Shown here: piece after piece, positions 1 to 6,783 of the stretch | How positions within the stretch are numbered: position 1 is the first letter of the stretch | How the letters are laid out: every line of letters starts with the position of its first letter | Assembly (NCBI GenBank): GCA_905207905.1 | Contig: CAJLNC010000078.1 | Location: forward strand, 1-11,291 | Direction of reading: 5' to 3' | Origin: an uncultured Lachnospiraceae bacterium | Lineage (GTDB): Bacteria; Bacillota_A; Clostridia; Lachnospirales; Lachnospiraceae | DNA: 11,291 bases | Program-made: the position numbers and the translations under genes | Notes under the pieces: generated by a model | Seen by the model: the letters and a program-made list of their open reading frames with translations, nothing else | What the model was told of the DNA's origin: nothing | Database searches by the model: none

Positions 1-1221
1 AACTGGGTTATGTATGATGTGGGCAATTCGGCCTTTACCTTGCTGGTGTCCACCATTATGCCGATTTATTTTAATTATTTGGCAGGAAATGCCGGGATTT
101 CTGAGGTGGATTATCTGGCCTTCTGGGGGTATGCAGTGTCGGCAGCCACTTTTATCGTAGCATTTTTAGGGCCGCTGATCGGCACCTTTTCCGATGAGAA
201 GGGCAGGAAGAAAAAGCTGTTTCTGGCTGCCCTGCTGGCAGGAGCCATAGGCTGTGTGGCATTGGGCTTTATGCAGTCCTGGGTGTGGTTTCTGGTTTTG
301 TTTGTGATCGCCAAGTCCGCTTATTCCTTAAGCCTGGTGCTCTATGATTCCATGCTGCCGGATATTACTACCCAGGAGCGGATGGATGAGGTTTCCGCCA
401 GAGGATATGCCTGGGGGTATATCGGAAGCTGCATTCCTTTTATTGGAAGCCTTCTTCTGGTGCTGTTCTATGAGAAGCTGGGGATTTCCATGAAGCTTGC
501 CATGAGCATTGCCTTTCTCCTGGTGGCGGTATGGTGGGTGGCCCTTACCCTGCCTCTGTTAAAGGCCTACCGTCAGAAAAATTACCGGAAAAAAGGGGCC
601 TTTGCCAAGGACAGCGGAGGACATCAGTTAAGAACGTTATTCCGGGAACTGAGAGAGCGGAAAAAAGTATGGCTGTTTCTTCTGGCTTTCTTTTTCTACA
701 TTGACGGCGTGTACACCATTATTGATATGGCCACTGCCTACGGCACAGCCCTGGGACTGGATACCACCGGGCTTTTGCTGGCCCTTTTAGTGACCCAGAT
801 TGTGGCTTTTCCGGCTGCCCTGCTCTTTGGGCGCCTGTCTGTGAAATGTTCCGCTTCCAGACTGATCTCTGTGTGCATTGCCGCATATTTTTTGATTGCC
901 CTGTACGGTATTTCCCTGGAGAAGCAGTATCAGTTCTGGATCCTTGCAGTGTGCGTGGGACTTTTTCAGGGCGCCATCCAGGCAATGTCAAGATCCTACT
1001 ATGCCAAGATCATTCCCCCTGAGAAGTCAGGAGAATATTTCGGTATTTACGATATCTGCGGAAAGGGAGCCTCCTTTTTCGGAACCTTCCTGGTATCTGC
1101 TGTGAGCCAGCTTACAGGAAGCGTAAATCTGGGAGTGGGAGCGTTGTCACTGATGTTTCTGCTTGGTTTCCTGTTGTTCCGAAAGGCCAATCAGGCAGCG
1201 TTAGAGGAGCAGTCAATTTGA
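1..1221 (+). CDS. UMF1-type MFS permease, 5' end missing
   Basis: This is a multi-pass membrane transporter of the major facilitator superfamily, UMF1 branch (related to yeast Atg22); the substrate is unknown. The frame is open from base 1 and the residues before the first ATG (base 10) read NWV, which continue naturally into MYDVGNSAF, a typical UMF1 N-terminus, so the true start lies upstream. About 406 residues are visible. Counting from base 1, residues 61-72 (GTFSDEKGRKKK) resemble the cytoplasmic loop 2-3 motif A of MFS proteins, and around a dozen hydrophobic segments alternate with short charged loops. A basic hydrophilic stretch near residues 190-220 fits the central cytoplasmic loop. 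Its stop overlaps the TTG start of the response regulator, suggesting co-transcription and translational coupling. Family assignment is by recognition of the sequence pattern; a role linked to the downstream sensor system is inference. Confidence 0.87.
   Translation, partial: NWVMYDVGNSAFTLLVSTIMPIYFNYLAGNAGISEVDYLAFWGYAVSAATFIVAFLGPLIGTFSDEKGRKKKLFLAALLAGAIGCVALGFMQSWVWFLVLFVIAKSAYSLSLVLYDSMLPDITTQERMDEVSARGYAWGYIGSCIPFIGSLLLVLFYEKLGISMKLAMSIAFLLVAVWWVALTLPLLKAYRQKNYRKKGAFAKDSGGHQLRTLFRELRERKKVWLFLLAFFFYIDGVYTIIDMATAYGTALGLDTTGLLLALLVTQIVAFPAALLFGRLSVKCSASRLISVCIAAYFLIALYGISLEKQYQFWILAVCVGLFQGAIQAMSRSYYAKIIPPEKSGEYFGIYDICGKGASFFGTFLVSAVSQLTGSVNLGVGALSLMFLLGFLLFRKANQAALEEQSI
1203..1220 (+). 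promoter_or_regulatory. Shine-Dalgarno and TTG start of the response regulator
   Basis: AGAGGAG at 1203-1209 lies 8 bases before a TTG at 1218. The TTG overlaps the permease stop as TTGA. No ATG in this frame gives a complete receiver domain, because the acidic pair E8/D9 lies only a few codons in. This supports the rare TTG start. Confidence 0.8.
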
Positions 1222-1889
1222 AAGAAGTATATTATACAGAGGATGATACGGAGATTGCCCGGTCTGTGAAGGAGTATCTGGAGGCGCGGGGATTTCGGGT
1301 GCAGGTTTTTTCAAACAGCAGGATTACCAGGCAGGCGCTGCGGGTGAGGCAGCCGGAGGTTATGCTGATAGACTGGAATCTGCCGGATGGCCGGGGAGAT
1401 GAGCTGTGCCGGTGGATCCGTCAGAATTTTCCTGGTTTGCCGGTGATTTTCCTTACCGTGCGGGGGGAGACGAAAGATGTGGTGGCAGGCTTTGAGAATG
1501 GAGCGGATGACTATGTGACGAAGCCCTTTGAGCTGGAGGTGCTGCATTCCAGAATCCAGGCGTTGCTGCGGAGGGCCGGAAAAACCGGAGAGACGAAGCT
1601 TCACTGCGGAGCGTTGACTCTGGATCGGGAAACTATGGCAGTATTCTGGGGACAGGAGGAGCTTCGGCTTAGCCAGGCGGAGTACGGAGTGCTTCTGGTG
1701 CTGATGGAAAATAAAGGAAGGACAGTGACCAGAAAACAGCTGCTGGAGCAGGTGTGGGACCGGGAAGGGAATTATGTGAATGACAATACACTTACCGTCA
1801 CATTAAAACGGCTTCGGGGAAAATTGCCGGATGCTTCTTTCCTAAAGACCATCCGCAGCTTTGGATATCGAATGGAGGAGGAAGTATGA
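1218..1889 (+). CDS. OmpR/PhoB-family response regulator
   Basis: This is a cytoplasmic transcription factor that is phosphorylated by its partner kinase and then binds DNA. Its 223 residues are the normal length for the family. The receiver domain (about residues 2-120) has the acidic pair D9/D10, phosphoacceptor D52 (LIDWNLPDG), T80, the switch aromatic Y99 and the invariant K102 (KPF). The C-terminal winged helix (about 130-220) has the expected pattern, including LLEQVWD, the recognition-helix region NDNTLTVTLKRLR and the closing IRSFGYR. All catalytic residues are present, so it should be active. It overlaps the permease upstream by four bases and the kinase downstream by four bases (ATGA). 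It probably regulates the ABC genes that follow, as in BceR-like modules. The target site is not proven, but the dyads at 3107-3138 are a candidate. Confidence 0.95.
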   Translation: MKEVYYTEDDTEIARSVKEYLEARGFRVQVFSNSRITRQALRVRQPEVMLIDWNLPDGRGDELCRWIRQNFPGLPVIFLTVRGETKDVVAGFENGADDYVTKPFELEVLHSRIQALLRRAGKTGETKLHCGALTLDRETMAVFWGQEELRLSQAEYGVLLVLMENKGRTVTRKQLLEQVWDREGNYVNDNTLTVTLKRLRGKLPDASFLKTIRSFGYRMEEEV

Positions 1890-3073
1890 GAGAAAAAGCA
1901 GGACAGCAAAGAGGGATGGGGCTGGTTCTTCTGGTGATGGTTACAGGAATCAGCGTGATTTGCCTCTTTTGGATGCAGGAATACAGAAAGGCGGCTTTTC
2001 ACCAGTTTTCCTGCTTTTGTCAGCTTGTGGCAAAGGAAGAGCCGGAGGCTTTGGAGCCAGTGCTTCTGGCTTTGAAAGAATATCAGGAATATTCTAAGCA
2101 GCAGGTGATGAAGAATGATTTTTTGACCCAGTACGGATACCGGGTCACCAGTTTTTCCAAAGGCCTGGGAGCAGAGTTTGCCGTTTCTGCCCTGGCCTTC
2201 TTTTTTGTATCTGCAGGTGTGTTTTTGCTTTTTGCAGCAAAGCAAAGGAAGAGGCTGTTTAAGCGTATCCAGGGGCTGACCGATTATCTGGAACAGGGGA
2301 AGCGGGGAGAGGCACCAGTTTTTCCAGTGGAGAAGGAAGATTGGTTTTCCAGACTGCAGGATCAGATGTATAAGACAGTGACAGAACTTTATCAGACCAG
2401 AGAGGAGGCGGTTTTAGCCCAAAGGCAGTTTGGAGAAAATCTGGCTAATATCGCCCATCAGCTAAAAACGCCCATCACTGCCGCACTGCTCTCTTTGGAA
2501 TTGATGGAGAAGGCCGCTTCCGTTTCAAAAACGGATTCTGTGAAACGGCCGCTTCTGCGGCTGATGCATTTGGAGGAGGCGTTGCTGACCCTCTCAAAGA
2601 TTGATTCCGGTAATCTGATATTGGAACAAAACAAGGTGGATGCATATACGGTGCTTGCACTGGCGTCTGAGAATCTGGAAGAGCTGCTTTCACGGAGGAG
2701 TGTGACGGTAGAGATACCGGAGAAGAGCGGTGTGGAATTTACTGGAGACTTGGAGTGGACCATGGAGGCTGTGATGAATTTGATGAAAAATTGCATGGAA
2801 CATTCTCCGGAGGGCGGCTGTATTCACTGTGATTACGTTAAGAATCCCCTTTACACAGAAATGGTGATCTGGGATGAGGGGGAGGGCTTTGAGAAAGAGG
2901 AGCTGCCCTACCTGTTCCGCCGCTTTTACAGGGGGAAGAGAGCTGGCGCCCAGGGAAACGGCATTGGGCTGGCCCTGGCCAGACAGGTGCTGGAGCTGGA
3001 AAATGGAATTCTCACTGCAAAGAACTTGCCAGAGGGGGGAGCCTGTTTTGAGATTCGCATCTACCGTCACTGA
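1886..3073 (+). CDS. Two-TM sensor histidine kinase
   Basis: This membrane sensor autophosphorylates a histidine and passes the phosphate to the preceding regulator. It has 395 residues. TM1 is about 11-30, an extracellular part of roughly 60 residues follows (31-93), and TM2 is about 94-117. A helical linker leads to the dimerisation domain with H191 in the H-box AHQLKTP. The ATP-binding domain has the N-box N298-x3-N302, the G1 box D330 in DEGEGF, an F-box at LFRRFYR and the G2 box GNGIGLAL from 357. All catalytic motifs look intact. The extracellular part is longer than the tiny loop of classical BceS kinases, so it may bind a signal itself. It starts with a strong site, GGAGGAGG at 1874-1881, 4 bases before the ATG. 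A canonical HAMP domain is not obvious. The signal is unknown. Confidence 0.95.
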   Translation: MREKAGQQRGMGLVLLVMVTGISVICLFWMQEYRKAAFHQFSCFCQLVAKEEPEALEPVLLALKEYQEYSKQQVMKNDFLTQYGYRVTSFSKGLGAEFAVSALAFFFVSAGVFLLFAAKQRKRLFKRIQGLTDYLEQGKRGEAPVFPVEKEDWFSRLQDQMYKTVTELYQTREEAVLAQRQFGENLANIAHQLKTPITAALLSLELMEKAASVSKTDSVKRPLLRLMHLEEALLTLSKIDSGNLILEQNKVDAYTVLALASENLEELLSRRSVTVEIPEKSGVEFTGDLEWTMEAVMNLMKNCMEHSPEGGCIHCDYVKNPLYTEMVIWDEGEGFEKEELPYLFRRFYRGKRAGAQGNGIGLALARQVLELENGILTAKNLPEGGACFEIRIYRH

Positions 3074-3088
3074 GCTGTCACTTTCCTC

Positions 3089-3138
3089 TGCTATACTGTA
3101 TGGAAACAGGGAATGCCCTCAGGCCAGGGAGACCCTGG
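3089..3138 (+). promoter_or_regulatory. Candidate extended -10 promoter with two dyads
   Basis: In the gap between kinase and ATPase, TG at 3089-3090, one base, then TATACT at 3092-3097 form an extended -10 element; no good -35 box is seen at the right distance. Just downstream lie two similar dyads: AGGG-AATG-CCCT (3108-3119) and CCAGGG-AGA-CCCTGG (3124-3138). Both share CAGGGA followed 2-3 bases later by CCCT, and the copies are 18 bp apart. They could be a binding site for the regulator encoded upstream, or small hairpins in the 5' leader. Chance occurrence is possible. Confidence 0.35.
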
Positions 3139-3166
3139 AAAAATAGAGAGAGGAAGGAACTGAACG

Positions 3167-3847
3167 ATGGAAATTTTGCGGTGTGAAGGCGTTAAGAAGG
3201 TGTATGGTTCCGGTGCCGGCCAGGTGTACGCCCTGGACGGAGTGGATCTGTCCGTGGATCAGGGAGAGTTCATTGCCATCGTGGGAGCCTCCGGTTCCGG
3301 GAAATCCACCCTTCTCCATCTGCTTGGCAGTGTGGATCAGCCAACGGAAGGGAAGGTGCTGGTGGAGGGATGGGATATTTCCAGACTGAATAAAACGAAG
3401 GCAGCTATTTTCCGCCGGAGAAAGGTGGGGATTGTGTATCAGTTTTATAATCTGATCCCCACGCTGACAGTGAGGAAAAATATTCTGATGCCGCTTTTGC
3501 TGGATAAGAAGAAGGCAGAGGAAGAATATTTCATGCAGGTGGTATCCAGTCTTGGACTGGAGGAGAAGTTAGACGCCCTGCCAAGCCAGCTTTCCGGAGG
3601 ACAGCAGCAGCGGGCGGCCATTGCCAGGGCGCTGATCTACCGGCCGGCCCTTCTGCTGGCGGACGAGCCCACTGGAAATCTGGATCGGAAGAATAGCCGG
3701 GAAATTGTGGAATTGTTGAAATTGTCTAACCGGAATCTGAAACAGACCATTTTGATGGTTACCCATGATGAGAAGATGGCACTGGAGGCGGATCGTGTGA
3801 TCACCATTGCAGACGGCCGGATCGTAGATGACCAGAAGCGGAGGTGA
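3167..3847 (+). CDS. ABC transporter ATP-binding protein (MacB/LolD/BceA type)
   Basis: This is the cytoplasmic ATPase that powers the adjacent FtsX-type permease. Its 226 residues are the usual length for the MacB/LolD/BceA group. The Walker A motif is at 40-48 (GASGSGKST), the Q-loop glutamine is Q92 (VYQFYNL), the signature LSGGQQQR starts at 142, the Walker B ends in D166 with catalytic E167 (ADEPTG), and the switch histidine is H200 (VTHD). All are intact. AGGAAGG at 3151-3157 is the ribosome binding site, 9 bases before the ATG. The next gene starts 4 bases after this stop. Such ATPases act with one large permease in mechanotransmission or peptide-detoxification systems rather than classical import; the substrate here cannot be read from the sequence. 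Confidence 0.95.
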   Translation: MEILRCEGVKKVYGSGAGQVYALDGVDLSVDQGEFIAIVGASGSGKSTLLHLLGSVDQPTEGKVLVEGWDISRLNKTKAAIFRRRKVGIVYQFYNLIPTLTVRKNILMPLLLDKKKAEEEYFMQVVSSLGLEEKLDALPSQLSGGQQQRAAIARALIYRPALLLADEPTGNLDRKNSREIVELLKLSNRNLKQTILMVTHDEKMALEADRVITIADGRIVDDQKRR

Positions 3848-3854
3848 GAAGATG
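3840..3854 (+). promoter_or_regulatory. Ribosome binding site fixing the permease start at 3852
   Basis: GGAGGTG at 3840-3846 is followed, after 5 bases, by ATG at 3852. An in-frame ATG at 3828 would add eight residues but has no comparable site and lies inside the ATPase gene. The 3852 start is therefore preferred. Confidence 0.8.
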
Positions 3855-6209
3855 TGGAAGGATGATTCCTTGGGATACGGGAAGAAAAACCGGACTTCCG
3901 GCATTTCCCTTATGGCAGCTGCTTTTATCGCCTCGTTGTTTCTGTCGATGTTGTGCTGTTTGTCCTACAATTTCTGGGTTTATGAGATCGAGCAGATCAT
4001 TTTGGAGGAAGGAGACTGGGAGGGAAGGATCACAGGAGAGCTGGAGGAAGAGAAGAAAAGGCTGATCGAAAAATTTGCAAATGTAGAGCAGGTGAAGTCA
4101 AACGCTAAGGCCTCAGAGCAGATGGGAGAAGCAGTCACAGACCTGTATTTTCGCAGGAAAGGCTCTATCTATCAGGACATGGAACAGATTGCAGATAAAC
4201 TGGAGCTTAAGCCGGAGGAAGTGTTTGTCCATGAGCTTTTACTGTCCCGGTATCTGGTAAGCAATCCCCAGGATGAAACTCCGCCGCTTTTGCTTCCCTT
4301 TTTTCTGATGGTGGTGTTTCTGGCCTCGCTGTCGCTGATTCTGATCATCCATAATTCTTTTGCCATTTCTATGAATGACCGAATCCATCAGCTGGGGATC
4401 TTTTCCAGTGTGGGTGCGACGCCGGGACAGATCCGCATCGGTCTGCTTCGGGAGGCTGGGTTGTTTTGCGCAGTGCCTATCCTGGCAGGCTCTGCCGGGG
4501 GAGTGCTTTTCAGCTTTGGCATTTTGCAGGGGATCAATGGTTTGGGCGCGCAGATTGAAGGGCGTCATGAAGCTGTTTTTCAATATCATCCCCTGATACT
4601 GGCCCTTACGCTTTTCGCCTCCGGGCTGACGGTGTTCTTATCAGCCTGGATCCCGGCAAGCCGGCTAAGTCGGCTTACGCCTCTGGAAGCGATCCGCACC
4701 GGGGGCGAGGCCGGTCTGAAGCGGAAAAATCATTCCCTGCTTTTGCCAAAGATTTTTGGAGTGGAGGGAGAGCTGGCAGGCAACGGACTGCGGGCCAGGA
4801 AAAAGGCTCTGCGCACCTCCACCATTTCCCTTACCCTGTCTTTTCTGGCCTTTTCCATGATGCTGTGCTTTTTTACCTTGTCAGGCATCAGTACCGGCCA
4901 TACCTACTTTGAGCGGTATCAGGATACCTGGGATGTGATGGCGGAGGTGAAGAACCAGACCATGGAGACGTTTGACCGGGAAAAGCTCGAGCAGCTGAAA
5001 GTGTTGCCGGAGGCGGAGAGCACAGTGATCTATCAGAAGGCCTGGGCTGTGTGCAGAGTTCCCGCAGGGAAGGTGAGCCGGCAGGTAGCAGCAGCAGGGG
5101 GCTTGGAGGCCATAGCAGGAGAGAGCATTGTAAGAGAGGGGGATGATTACTTGGTGCAGGCTCCTCTCGTAATTTTGGACGATGAAAGCTTTGCAGAATA
5201 TTGCGAACAGATTCAGGCGGAGCCTTCCGGGGGAGCAGTGGTGCTGAACCGGATCTGGGACAGCGTAAACAGCAATTTCCGCTACAAAGCATACATTCCT
5301 TTCCTGACTGAAGAAGCTGTGGAGGAAGGCCGCCTTCTTTTGGAAGGCAGGACGGAAAAAGACGGAAAGACCCTGGAGCTTCCGGTGGCTGCCTTTACCG
5401 ATCAGGCGCCCAGACTGCGGGAAGAGTATGAAAATTATAGTCTGGTGCAGTTTATCCCCCTGAGTCTGTGGGAGCAGAAAAAAGAAGCGCTGTGGGAGGA
5501 GGCCCAGGCCGTCTATGTCCGGGTGCTGGCTGGACGAGCGGAAGCTTCCATAGATGCAGAACCCCAGGTTTCCGGCAAGGATCAGGGGAAGAGTCAGAAA
5601 AAGGATGGGGAAAACAGACCGGAAGGAAGCAGGGAAGAAAATCAGGAAACGGGCCTGGAGCCCTCCTTATGGGAGGAGGCGTTTGCTAGGAAGGTGGAAG
5701 CGCTGGAGGAGGGCGTGAGAGACATCCTGGGTTCCGGGGAGGAAATCGTGATAGAGAACCGGATTGAGGAAAAGCGCTCAGACGACGCCATCCGAAAGGG
5801 ATCCACCCTTCTGTTCGGCGGCTTCTGCGGACTGTTGGCCGTCATAGGGATCGCCAATGTATTTTCCAACACCCTGGGCTTTCTTCGGCAGCGGAAGAGA
5901 GAGTTCGCCAGATATCTGTCAGTGGGAATGACTCCCGCAGGGATGCGAAAACTGTTTTTTGTGGAGGCTTTGGTGATCGCCGGAAAGCCGGCTCTGATCA
6001 CGCTGCCTTTGACTGCGGTAGCTGCCGCTTTTATGATCAAAGCCAGCTATCTGGATCCGGGCGAGTTTTTGGCCAAGGCTCCCATAGTTCCGATGCTGCT
6101 GTTTATTCTCTGTGTTTTCGCTTTTGTGGCGTTGGCTTACTATTTGGGAGGGCGAAAAATCCTGGCCTGTGACCTGTCTGATGCGCTGCAGGACGACAGT
6201 CTGATGTAG
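3852..6209 (+). CDS. Large FtsX-type ABC permease, duplicated, 785 aa
   Basis: This is the membrane partner of the preceding ATPase. It contains two FtsX-like halves. Estimated segments in half one are TM1 18-40, an extracellular domain 41-145, and TM2-4 at about 146-168, 203-225 and 246-268. Half two has TM5 at 324-345, a large extracellular domain of about 300 residues (346-645), and TM6-8 near 651-675, 701-728 and 746-768. The cytoplasmic coupling loop after the second helix of each half carries matching motifs, LGIFSSVGATPGQIR and ARYLSVGMTPAGMR, which shows the duplication. This differs from the 10-TM layout with one big loop of BceB/VraE. Residues about 563-601 form a Gln/Glu/Lys/Ser-rich, probably disordered insertion in the second extracellular domain. 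The context with a kinase and regulator suggests sensing or clearing of an envelope-active compound, but that is inference. No clear terminator follows. Confidence 0.9.
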   Translation: MWKDDSLGYGKKNRTSGISLMAAAFIASLFLSMLCCLSYNFWVYEIEQIILEEGDWEGRITGELEEEKKRLIEKFANVEQVKSNAKASEQMGEAVTDLYFRRKGSIYQDMEQIADKLELKPEEVFVHELLLSRYLVSNPQDETPPLLLPFFLMVVFLASLSLILIIHNSFAISMNDRIHQLGIFSSVGATPGQIRIGLLREAGLFCAVPILAGSAGGVLFSFGILQGINGLGAQIEGRHEAVFQYHPLILALTLFASGLTVFLSAWIPASRLSRLTPLEAIRTGGEAGLKRKNHSLLLPKIFGVEGELAGNGLRARKKALRTSTISLTLSFLAFSMMLCFFTLSGISTGHTYFERYQDTWDVMAEVKNQTMETFDREKLEQLKVLPEAESTVIYQKAWAVCRVPAGKVSRQVAAAGGLEAIAGESIVREGDDYLVQAPLVILDDESFAEYCEQIQAEPSGGAVVLNRIWDSVNSNFRYKAYIPFLTEEAVEEGRLLLEGRTEKDGKTLELPVAAFTDQAPRLREEYENYSLVQFIPLSLWEQKKEALWEEAQAVYVRVLAGRAEASIDAEPQVSGKDQGKSQKKDGENRPEGSREENQETGLEPSLWEEAFARKVEALEEGVRDILGSGEEIVIENRIEEKRSDDAIRKGSTLLFGGFCGLLAVIGIANVFSNTLGFLRQRKREFARYLSVGMTPAGMRKLFFVEALVIAGKPALITLPLTAVAAAFMIKASYLDPGEFLAKAPIVPMLLFILCVFAFVALAYYLGGRKILACDLSDALQDDSLM

Positions 6210-6228
6210 CGGGAAGAAATTTCCTATC

Positions 6229-6257
6229 TTGACAAACCCTCTTTCTTTGGCTAGAAT
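6229..6257 (+). promoter_or_regulatory. Sigma-A type promoter of valS
   Basis: A perfect -35 box TTGACA (6229-6234) is separated by exactly 17 bp from TAGAAT (6252-6257), a good -10 box. Transcription would begin near 6264, just ahead of T-box Stem I. The promoter starts 20 bases after the permease stop, so valS is an independent unit. Confidence 0.88.
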
Positions 6258-6263
6258 AAAAAA

Positions 6264-6598
6264 ATATAGAGATATCCCAGAGATTACTGGATTATTTCAT
6301 ATTTTAAAGGTGATGAGAAAGAGGAGTATCCGCAGCGCATCAAAAGAGAGGACAGCTCCAGGCTGAGAGGCAGTCTTGGGAAGCGGGCGGGGAAGGTAGC
6401 TTTTGAACCGGGAGACTGAACAGGTTCTTGGATGCTTGTCCAAATGACGGACAAATGGCTGTCATGGGAACAGTAAGTCTTTTCGCATACCTGCGTTATG
6501 GGTAGAGAGCCATGGAGGGTTGAGGGCCTCAGCCGTACATGGAAAATAAGGTGGTACCGCGACAGATTCGCCCTTTGCTTATGCAGAGGGCGTTTTTT
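6264..6598 (+). promoter_or_regulatory. T-box riboswitch, valine (GUA specifier)
   Basis: This leader RNA senses uncharged tRNA-Val and switches valS on by antitermination. Stem I shows AGTA at 6325-6328, AGAGAG at 6345-6350 and a distal loop GGCTGAGAG at 6361-6369. The specifier region GAAG-GTA-G places the triplet GTA, a valine codon, at 6396-6398. A stem follows at 6436-6441/6449-6454 (TTGTCC with GGACAA, 7-base loop) and a small one at 6484-6487/6492-6495. The T-box core AAGGTGGTACCGCG is at 6548-6561. The antiterminator can be drawn in full: AAGG (6548-6551) with CCTT (6572-6575), a bulge UGGUACC (6552-6558), and GCGA (6559-6562) with TCGC (6568-6571). Its 3' strand uses bases of the terminator stem, so the two folds exclude each other. 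UGGU in the bulge would pair with tRNA ending A73-CCA, as in tRNA-Val. The gene downstream agrees with the specifier. Confidence 0.96.
6569..6598 (+). terminator. Intrinsic terminator of the T-box leader
   Basis: CGCCCTTTGC (6569-6578) pairs with GCAGAGGGCG (6583-6592), 10 bp with one G-U pair and a TTAT loop, followed by six T (6593-6598). It is the off state of the switch. Its 5' strand is shared with the antiterminator. Confidence 0.93.
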
Positions 6599-6725
6599 GT
6601 GGGGGGGGGCAAAAGCCCTCCGGCGGTACCTTTTCGGGTGATTTTTCTCCGAAAACGAACACGTTTTCTGCGAAAAACACGCCGAAAATCCACCGGGGGC
6701 CGTATTTTGCAGCCTCCCACAAAAA
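6594..6725. repeat. 132-bp imperfect palindrome in the valS leader
   Basis: The bases between the T-box terminator and valS fold on themselves around one centre (6659.5). Arms read by eye: 6594-6606 with 6713-6725 (13 pairs, one G-T), 6609-6614 with 6705-6710, 6617-6623 with 6693-6699 (shifted by 3), 6631-6637 with 6682-6688, 6638-6640 with 6678-6680, 6642-6647 with 6672-6677, and 6651-6657 with 6662-6668 around an AACA loop. Roughly 50 base pairs form. The left arm includes a run of nine G (6601-6609). Because of the symmetry both strands have open frames giving similar Arg/Lys-rich translations; neither looks like a gene. No transposase or clear target duplication is seen. It could be a MITE-like or dispersed palindromic repeat, or a large mRNA hairpin. 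The valS ribosome binding site lies outside it. Confidence 0.8.
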
Positions 6726-6769
6726 TGCCCCGTGCAGGATGGCACTGGGACGGAGCGGAATTATTTTAC

Positions 6770-6783
6770 AGGAGGAGACTATG
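6770..6783 (+). promoter_or_regulatory. Ribosome binding site fixing the valS start
   Basis: AGGAGGA at 6770-6776 sits just before ATG at 6781, and the next residues begin a normal valyl-tRNA synthetase. An in-frame ATG at 6739 would add 14 unrelated residues next to the palindrome and has no such site, so it is rejected. Confidence 0.9.

Noticed and set aside
719..991. Antisense frame inside the MFS permease
   Set aside because: It is a shadow of the permease gene, with no start signal and no family resemblance.
6582..6737. TGCAG direct repeats flanking the palindrome as a target-site duplication
   Set aside because: The left copy is part of the terminator stem, which must have existed before any insertion, so it is not good evidence for transposition.
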